Notes under the pieces: model-generated
Databases searched by the model: none
What the model saw: the letters and a program-made list of their open reading frames with translations, nothing else
Told to the model about the DNA's origin: nothing
In this document: in pieces, positions 44,527-51,700 of the stretch
How positions within the stretch are numbered: the first letter of the stretch is position 1
How the letters are laid out: every line of letters starts with the position of its first letter
Made by a program: the position numbers and the translations under genes
Source of the DNA: Desulfosudis oleivorans
GTDB lineage: Bacteria > Desulfobacterota > Desulfobacteria > Desulfobacterales > SURF-7
Direction of reading: 5' to 3'
Length of the DNA stretch: 64,000 nucleotides
NCBI GenBank assembly: GCA_020723305.1
Contig: DYJC01000003.1
Span: 334,418-398,417, forward strand

Positions 44527-46098
44527 ATGATAACCTTATTGGATTATGGGGCCGGGAATGTCCGGAGCGTGGTGAATGCAATCAAACGGCTGGGCGAAAC
44601 CGTAAAACCGGTTTCCTGTGCAGAGGATATTCAACGAGCTGAAAAACTGGTGTTTCCCGGGGTCGGAAATTTCAGAAGCATGATGCAGATCCTGGACAGG
44701 AAAAAATATATCCAGGCTTTAATCGACTATCTTGCGGCAGACCGGCCTTTTCTGGGCATATGCCTGGGATTGCAGGCCTTGTTTGATTCAAGTCAGGAGG
44801 CCGAAGGCGTTCAGGGGCTGGGGATCATTCCGGGAATTGTGAAACGGTTTACAGTGGATCTTTCCGTACCCCATATCGGATGGAATGGGATCAATATCAA
44901 ACAGCCATCCCGGATTTTTCAGGGTCTTCGGGGGGATGAACGCTTTTATTTTGTTCATTCCTATCACGTTGTTCCGGATGACAATGCCGTGGTGTTGACG
45001 ACAACCAACTATGGTTATGAATTTGTCAGTGCTGTTCAGAAAGGAAACATTATCGCAACCCAGTTTCATCCGGAAAAAAGCGGTTCAGCAGGGCTTTCTG
45101 TATTGAAAAACTTCCTGAACCTGGAGATTCCGGCTTTATTTCCTGAAAAGGTTACCCGGAAAACAACGCTTTCCAAAAGGATTATCGCCTGTCTGGATGT
45201 CCGTTCCAATGATCAGGGAGACCTGGTGGTCACCAAAGGAGATCAGTATGATGTAAGAGAAGACGGTGATGTCCGGAATCTGGGCAAGCCGGTTGAACTG
45301 GCAAAGCGGTATTATGAGGAAGGGGCGGATGAGGTCACTTTTTTGAATATCACCGGTTTTCGGGATTTTCCCCTCGAGGATATGCCGATGTTGGAGGTTT
45401 TGCAGAAAACATCGGAAAAGGTATTCGTACCCCTTACGATTGGTGGCGGAATCCGTGATTATACGGACAAGGATGGCCGGGTCTATACCGCTCTTGAGGT
45501 TGCATCGGAATATTTTCGATCCGGAGCAGATAAAATTTCCATCGGCAGTGACGCCGTCCTCATTGTCGAGGCGTATTTGAAAACCGGAAAGAAAACCGGA
45601 TCCAGTGCAATCGAAGAGATTGCAAGGGTTTATGGCAACCAGGCGGTTGTTATTTCCATTGATCCCAGGCGGGTATATGTTAACTCCCCTGATGAAGCTG
45701 CACATCCTGTCGTTAAAACCCGGTTTCCCGGTCCGGACGGGGAACAATATTGCTGGTATCAATGCACGATCAAAGGCGGAAGGGAAGGACGGGATCTGGA
45801 TGCGTCAACGCTTGCCAGGGTTTGTGAAGAGCTTGGAGCAGGGGAGATATTGCTGAATTGTATTGATCAGGATGGCACCAACTCCGGATTTGACATTGAG
45901 CTGATCAATCTGGTTCGCAATACCGTAACCATTCCGGTAATTGCATCCAGCGGAGCTGGATGTGTTGAACATTTTTATGAGGTATTTTCCCAGACCAAAG
46001 CAGAGGCCGCGCTTGCAGCAGGAATTTTTCATCGACGAGAGGTTCCGGTCGGGGATGTAAAGAGATACCTGAACGGGAAAGTGGATGTCAGGATGTAG
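44527..46098 (+). CDS. hisHF: Bifunctional imidazole glycerol phosphate synthase HisHF (fused)
   Basis: 523 residues from ATG 44527 (AGGGG seven bases upstream; the frame is open further upstream but without a site). Residues 1-~205: class I glutamine amidotransferase (Cys79 in GICLGLQALF, His in QFHPEKSG). Residues ~218-523: HisF cyclase barrel starting RIIACLDVRSND. The barrel has the insertions (TDKDGRVYTALEVASEYFRS, VYVNSPDEAAHPVVK, GEQYCWYQCTIKGGREGRDL) of yeast HIS7 and plant HISN4 rather than of ordinary bacterial HisF. It converts PRFAR and glutamine to IGP and AICAR in histidine synthesis. No other his gene is adjacent. Confidence 0.95.
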   Translation: MITLLDYGAGNVRSVVNAIKRLGETVKPVSCAEDIQRAEKLVFPGVGNFRSMMQILDRKKYIQALIDYLAADRPFLGICLGLQALFDSSQEAEGVQGLGIIPGIVKRFTVDLSVPHIGWNGINIKQPSRIFQGLRGDERFYFVHSYHVVPDDNAVVLTTTNYGYEFVSAVQKGNIIATQFHPEKSGSAGLSVLKNFLNLEIPALFPEKVTRKTTLSKRIIACLDVRSNDQGDLVVTKGDQYDVREDGDVRNLGKPVELAKRYYEEGADEVTFLNITGFRDFPLEDMPMLEVLQKTSEKVFVPLTIGGGIRDYTDKDGRVYTALEVASEYFRSGADKISIGSDAVLIVEAYLKTGKKTGSSAIEEIARVYGNQAVVISIDPRRVYVNSPDEAAHPVVKTRFPGPDGEQYCWYQCTIKGGREGRDLDASTLARVCEELGAGEILLNCIDQDGTNSGFDIELINLVRNTVTIPVIASSGAGCVEHFYEVFSQTKAEAALAAGIFHRREVPVGDVKRYLNGKVDVRM

Positions 46099-46146
46099 AG
46101 GCTTCTAAGGTTTTTATGAATGGTATAGCAAAGGGTGATGAAACGG

Positions 46147-47082
46147 ATGATTCATAAACAGCGAAATCGTAAAAGTATCCTGACCGTTTATGTTGGACTG
46201 GGGGCCAATTTTTTTCTTGCCACCCTGAAAACAATGGTCGGCATCACAAGCCATAGTTCGGCCCTGCTTGCCGATGGCATCAATTCGACCTCAGATGTTG
46301 CATACGGTATTGTGATGAGCATATTCATGAGGCTTTCGAGCAAGCCTCCGGATGAAGATCACCCTTATGGACACAGTCAGATGGAAAGCATTGCGGCGGT
46401 TGTCGTGGGCGCGTTCGTAATCACTACAGCCATTGCCATTTTTTGGGATTCGATTAACAGCGCATATGACATCTATTCCGGAAAAGCGGATATCAGTGTC
46501 GCTTCTGAAATTGCCCTGTGGGTTGCATTATCTACCGTGGTAATTAAACTATTGTTAACGGTCTGGACGCTGGGTATCGGCCGTCAGACTCAGAACGCCG
46601 CTGTGCTGGCTTTGGGGTTTGATCATAGAAATGACGTTTTCTCGGCCCTGGCCGCGACCATCGGCATTTTTTTTAGCCGATTCGGTTATCCCTGGATTGA
46701 TCCACTGGCCGGGGCGATTGTCTCATTGATTATTCTTCATACAGGGATTGAAATATTACGCGAATCCACGTCGGATTTGATGGACACATTGCCAGGAAAA
46801 AGTTTGGCAAAACAGATCACCGGTTTTGTGAAATCGATTCAGGGTGTAGGTGAAATCGAGGAAATACATGCACACCGGTTCGGCCCATACCTGGTTGCCA
46901 ACTTGACGATATGCGTGGATGGGAATCTTTCTGTTACCGAAGGGGATAAAATTGCCACCAGGGTGGAAAGTATTCTGATTGACAACATTGAATTCATGCG
47001 CAAGGTTCATGTTCATTATCATCCTTTTAGTTCCGATGCCTTGAACGGCAATCATACATGTATTTCGAGGATTAAAATTTAA
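46147..47082 (+). CDS. Cation diffusion facilitator family transporter
   Basis: About 311 residues. In-frame starts exist at GTG 46135, ATG 46138 and ATG 46147; AAAGGG is best spaced from 46147 but the choice is uncertain. Six membrane helices in the first ~220 residues with the metal-site motifs SALLADGINSTSDV (helix II) and FDHRNDVFSALAA (helix V). A cytoplasmic ferredoxin-like domain (~225-300, with HAHRFGPYLVANLTICVDG) follows. CDF proteins export Zn2+, Fe2+ or Mn2+ in exchange for protons; the His in HRND and Asp in ADG are compatible with Zn or Mn. Standalone gene. Confidence 0.9.
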   Translation: MIHKQRNRKSILTVYVGLGANFFLATLKTMVGITSHSSALLADGINSTSDVAYGIVMSIFMRLSSKPPDEDHPYGHSQMESIAAVVVGAFVITTAIAIFWDSINSAYDIYSGKADISVASEIALWVALSTVVIKLLLTVWTLGIGRQTQNAAVLALGFDHRNDVFSALAATIGIFFSRFGYPWIDPLAGAIVSLIILHTGIEILRESTSDLMDTLPGKSLAKQITGFVKSIQGVGEIEEIHAHRFGPYLVANLTICVDGNLSVTEGDKIATRVESILIDNIEFMRKVHVHYHPFSSDALNGNHTCISRIKI

Positions 47083-47158
47083 GCCCAACGCCGAGATTGG
47101 CCAAAATGGGACGTTTTGAAACTGGCTCTGAAGAGAAACATCTGGTTGGGGATGTAGA

Positions 47159-47198
47159 AATACTTGAATGGAAAAATGAATACTTGAATGGAAAAATG
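47159..47198. repeat. Perfect 20-base tandem duplication
   Basis: AATACTTGAATGGAAAAATG occurs twice with no gap (47159-47178, 47179-47198), in non-coding DNA between the CDF gene and a small minus-strand gene. Looks like a replication slippage product. Confidence 0.95.
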
Positions 47199-47227
47199 GG
47201 TGTCAGGATTCGGGTTGTTACAGACTT

Positions 47228-47476
47228 CTAATGGATGGTATAGGTTGTTTTATCCGGGAGAATGCTGGCCTCAAGATATTCAACAAAAAGGGTTAGACCT
47301 TTTTCCATTGTGCTGAAATTGGAGATCAGTTCCTGTTCGGTATATTTGCTTGCATCTTCAATGATAAACATGGCAATGGCCGCATTGATTGATTCCTGGG
47401 TGGCTGGATCGATGTTCATGCAGAGTATGGACCGTAACCCCTCCTCTAGGTATTTGAGTAAATTCTGTTTCTCCAT
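47228..47476 (-). CDS. Hypothetical 82-residue protein
   Basis: Small helical protein (begins MEKQNLLKYLEEGLRSIL). An AGGAACAC ribosome-like site precedes the ATG. It is acidic and without signal peptide or recognised domain. Another small unknown gene lies 71 bases upstream on the same strand, so the two may be co-transcribed. Confidence 0.55.
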   Translation of the reverse strand: MEKQNLLKYLEEGLRSILCMNIDPATQESINAAIAMFIIEDASKYTEQELISNFSTMEKGLTLFVEYLEASILPDKTTYTIH

Positions 47477-47547
47477 CTAGTGTTCCTTTCTATATTGGTT
47501 GTTCGATCTGAATACGGTTTCCGGCTTTTCCGATCGAACCGGATCAT

Positions 47548-47943
47548 TTAATGCCATACACTGTTGGCTTTACATACGATTCTTTTAAACACATCCCTTA
47601 CATCCGAGAGATCGCTGTCTGCATAGGCAAGGTAACGGGGACGCAATGAATGGGCCTTGGTCACAATTTTTTGTTCCTGATCCGGCAGAATGAGGATAAA
47701 GGGAATTCGTTGGAGCTGATCCTGGAGAGCAATCAATTCATGCAGCTCTTTTTCATTCTTGGCAAAAATAATTGCCGCAACAACACCGTTCAGGGGTTGA
47801 CGAAGGATTTTAACCAACTGGTCCATATGCCGGGCAATGATGATATTTTCACGCAGGACAACTGTCTCCACCAGAGACTGAAGATATGTGCCTGTATTTT
47901 CGATTGGATGAGAATATAATAATATACTGGGTGTAACTAACAT
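47548..47943 (-). CDS. Hypothetical receiver-like protein
   Basis: 131 residues with an alternating beta/alpha pattern (SILLYSHPIEN, VVAAIIFAKNEKE, IPFILILPDQEQKIVTKA, RPRYLAYADSD). By secondary structure it resembles a response-regulator receiver fold, but no phosphoacceptor Asp triad is evident. It could be a degenerate receiver. Upstream of the 82-residue gene on the same strand. Confidence 0.55.
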   Translation of the reverse strand: MLVTPSILLYSHPIENTGTYLQSLVETVVLRENIIIARHMDQLVKILRQPLNGVVAAIIFAKNEKELHELIALQDQLQRIPFILILPDQEQKIVTKAHSLRPRYLAYADSDLSDVRDVFKRIVCKANSVWH

Positions 47944-48285
47944 ATTATTTTTCCTTAGGGGAGATTATTCAGGTCAGCTTGATTTTAATGAAACAGTAAT
48001 ACAAAAATCAGGCCAATGTGTAATGCAAATGATCAAAAAGAAAGAAAGTTAAATAAAACAATGTGTTGGTTTTCAATATGACAAAAGGGGGCAGATTAAG
48101 TGCCTTGAAAAATAGAAAAATCGTATTGCGCAACAGGACATACGTCCCACTGGGATAGACATGGACGCCAATTGGTTTTATTGTCAATATGATATGGCAT
48201 ATTTACACCATATCATATTGACAATCTGGTTTGATTCTTGATCGCAGGAAATACGAAAAAGATGAAAAAACTTGTCCGTTACATG
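47944..48285. other. Non-coding gap with a long perfect inverted repeat
   Basis: No gene seen. It holds an 18-base perfect inverted repeat at 48180-48225 and short palindromes (GGACATACGTCC, TCCCACTGGGA) just before it. The region is AT-rich and flanked by two minus-strand genes. Confidence 0.5.
48180..48225. repeat. 18-base perfect inverted repeat
   Basis: ATTGTCAATATGATATGG (48180-48197), 10-base loop, CCATATCATATTGACAAT (48208-48225). There is no T-run after it on either strand beyond four T/A, so it is more likely a protein site or an RNA hairpin than a simple terminator. About 60 bases past the stop of the pilus operon's last gene. Confidence 0.85.
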
Positions 48286-48639
48286 TTATTGTTTGCCACA
48301 TGTTTCCAGGACAAGCCATATGGAAATGATCTGATTTGAATCGTTTTTCATATATCCCACAAGGCTGTTCGGCGTGATCAGTTCAACCGGCATGTTATTG
48401 CCTTCCGGAGTATGATAGGTCAGTTCCGGTGACAGGGGTTTCTGGGAATCATCAATAACGACTTTCTCTTTATCAATGCTCATCAAGCAGCCATACCCGT
48501 CAAACCCATCCGGGTAATGGGGAGGCAGTTTCCATTCTCCCTTTTTCCCGCGGGCATCGCAGATACCCGCTGTAACCAGGAACGCACAGGCAATGATCAT
48601 GAGTATTGAAATGTTTCGTTTTATCTGTTGGTGTTTCAT
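48286..48639 (-). CDS. Small exported protein of the pilus operon
   Basis: 117 residues from ATG 48639, where AAGGAGG lies 8 bases upstream; the longer open frame to 48813 overlaps pilY1 and has no site. Signal peptide (MKHQQIKRNISILMIIACAF, cleavage near CDA) and then a compact beta domain (YGCLMSIDKEKVVIDDSQKP..NSLVGYMKNDSNQIISIWLV). Not recognised by name; this type of small beta-barrel protein often closes PilY1 operons in related bacteria (recalled, not searched). Last gene of the operon and 91 bases after pilY1. Confidence 0.75.
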   Translation of the reverse strand: MKHQQIKRNISILMIIACAFLVTAGICDARGKKGEWKLPPHYPDGFDGYGCLMSIDKEKVVIDDSQKPLSPELTYHTPEGNNMPVELITPNSLVGYMKNDSNQIISIWLVLETCGKQ

Positions 48640-48678
48640 CTTATAGACCTCCTTGTTCAATGTGGTCAGTCGGTCAGT

Positions 48679-48715
48679 CTTCCCTGCAAAAAGTTTGTTT
48701 TTTTTTGCAGGGAAG
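48679..48715 (-). promoter_or_regulatory. Stem-loop between pilY1 and the last pilus gene
   Basis: Perfect 14-base stem (CTTCCCTGCAAAAA / TTTTTGCAGGGAAG) with a 9-base loop in the 91-base gap. It lacks a following T-run on the minus strand, so an mRNA-processing or partial-attenuation role is more likely than full termination. Confidence 0.6.
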
Positions 48716-48730
48716 TTCTGATTCATATTG

Positions 48731-51700
48731 TTATTGTTGTTTTTCAAACCAATACCGGATACCAAAAGTCGGGCCTTTTTCCAATAATGTTGTGATATTC
48801 TGGGTTGCTGCATTGGCTGTGGAAGAACTCATGATTTTCAATTCTCCTTCCGGCAGGCTCGCAATGGCCGGAGACATCAGCCTTCCAGCTTTTTTGATTC
48901 TGGATGGTGCGACAATCTTATAATCGTCTGGATTGGCATTATGCGCTGCGACCGAACCTCTGGCTGTGGTTGAATCCGGAGCTGTGGAATCAAAGATTAG
49001 GTAATCCCCTTCACTGACCAGGTTGCCATCCGTGTCATATTCCGGTTTATCAAATGTACCGTTTTCATCGATATCCCATGGCGATTCATCCAATCTGGCG
49101 CCGGAAGCTGCATTGATTTCGTTGATGACCGACTCGCCACTAGCGCTGCATGGGGTAATATCGGGAATATAAGAAATTACAATGGCATTGCCACCCCGTA
49201 CAAGGGGATCGGTGACAACCCGTTCACCGGAGATCGGAAGATCAAAATACCAGCCCACATGATGGGTCGGGTTGGGTTTATAGTCGTCTGCTGTGATCGG
49301 CGTGATCGGATTGCTAAACATATTATAATTGTTGGTGGTTCCTGCCACATCATCTACCGTATCCACTTCTGTAGCGTAGTCAATCTCATGTTGCGTGGTT
49401 GATCCGACCGTATACGTATCCACGTTGATGATTTCGGTTTGTTCCAAAAGACTTACGGTTGAGGGTTGGTTGCTCAAGGGTGTTGCACCCCGGGTAAAGG
49501 AACCGAGATATTCCTGGTCATCCGAGTCATCTCCATAATCCCAGATCCCGTATATGGTCTGGGCATTGTTATTGGTGGTATCACTGTCGCCGAGGTATTT
49601 ACCGGTGGCAAACAGGATCAGATATCCGTCCTTATTGACCTGTTTCATGCTCATGACATCCGGTCTTGTAGTGATGGGCTGTACGGTCGTTCCATCCGGA
49701 CCAATGGCCTGAAACAACGGTTTGGGTGTTCCGGAAGTATCCTTGTAAGCAGAATCCCAATCAGAAGGACTGGAACTGGTCAGGTCAAATTTCCAGAGAT
49801 TTCCCTGGAGGTCTCCAGCATATACATAATCAACCCTGAAGTCATTGTTAATGTCAATGGCTACCGGTGTGGAAAGGCCATTGCACTTCGGGGAACCGGC
49901 ATTGGCTGCACCGGTATCGATTTTCCGGATCACGGAACCGTCTGCAGGATCAAGAATGAACAGAGCTGCATGGCCAACCTTGCTGTTGTATCCATTTCCA
50001 AAGAGTACGATATAGTTGCCGGAATTGTTGGATCGCAGGATATTGGGTATGCTGTAAGTGTATCCAAGATAATCGCTTTCCGAATAGGTTGCTGTTCCTC
50101 CGGATGTATAGGCTGCATTTCCGGTTGAACCGTCCAGACTGAATGATCCGGCATCGATGACGGTAATGACCCATTGTCCATTGGCTGCCGTGTTTCCAAG
50201 CACACCTGAGATCTCGATGGCATCATCGGTTGAAAAACCATGGGATGCGGCAGAAATCACAATCGGGCTGGTGTTGGTTGCATTGGTGATGGTTTTGGTG
50301 ATGACGCTTGTGCTTGAATCCGGGTATTCCCACAGCACTTTTCCAGCCAGAGTGGTTTCATCCGTAATGGTAGGCGCATGATTTGGATCATCCGGATCCG
50401 GTGCGGAAACGTTCAGGGCATAATATCCCTTGCCGCCGCCTCCAAGACCACCGACCAGCAGGGTTGTAATCCGGGTTGCACCTACCAGAAAATCCACATC
50501 CGTTACTTTGGGTGTAAGATCAACATAATATTCATGCGAGTATGTGGTACTTGTCAGCTTGTAAAGGTTTTCAAACACCAGATTGGGAACATAGGCAAAG
50601 TATTCTGTTCCGCCTGCGATTCCGTTGGTTGTATCATCTTCTGCGTAAAGAGCGTGCAGCATTCCGTCATTTCCGCCAACATACAGGATTCCATGCTTGT
50701 AGGAAGGGGATGAATGAACAATATCACCGAGATTGTAAATGCGATCCCGGAAGGTTCCGCCACCTTCGACCTCATTGGTATGATCGCCCCGGATATAATT
50801 GAGGGTATTCTGGGCAACGGTTGCATTTGCATTCAGCATGGTTTTCATCGCTGCGGGAAGACTGGCGTACCGGAACGGGATTCCGGATGAGCCGTTGTAA
50901 GTGCTGATGATTCGCCCTGTATCCCAGTTTTGACTCTGCATCTCATCACGGGCCTGCCAGAATGGGTTGCCGGTGTCCACTACAGCGGTTAAGGTGTTGA
51001 TTCCAAAGGATTGAACATTGCCGGACCAGTTTTCACTGTCATAACTGGACTGGAAGATCCGAAGGTTTGTGCTGACCTCTTCATACAACTCATCACCGTT
51101 TACGGAAACCGATGAGGCTGATCCGATCCTGAGTTCAACGTCTTCCAGGATTTCCAGCAAAGAATCGATCAACTCATCCGGATTGGAGGCACTCAGGAAC
51201 AGACCGCGGCCGTTAAATGCTGCATGCATGAGATCGTCAATTTTTTCCTGGTCTCCGTTGGTTGGATTGGGCCAGGTTGGATAAACCGGATTAGCCGGGT
51301 CCAGAGGGTCGTTATAATCATAGTCAAAGTCTGCCGGGTTTTCCGCTCTGGAAACCAGGTTTCCTCTAACCCCGAAAGATACCCCGTAGGTGACCATGTG
51401 CTGGTGAGTGGCTGAATCCATCTCATTGCCCTGGATGCTGTTGTCCAGGCCATTGCAAAGGTCTTCCTTGTAAAATTTCATAGCCACATCCGCAAGGGTA
51501 TTGGAATAGGCGTCTTCATAGGGTACACCGGCATAGGTTGGTGTCAGACTGTCTGCTATGTCCTGGTTTCCCACACTGGGACTGCCTCCATTATAATATC
51601 CATCTGTCATGGCAATGGCAAATGCCTGCTGGCATGCACCGCCATCTGCTGCAGGGGCAAATGGCGAATCATTTCCGGCACTGCCGTTCAGCTTGAGGTT

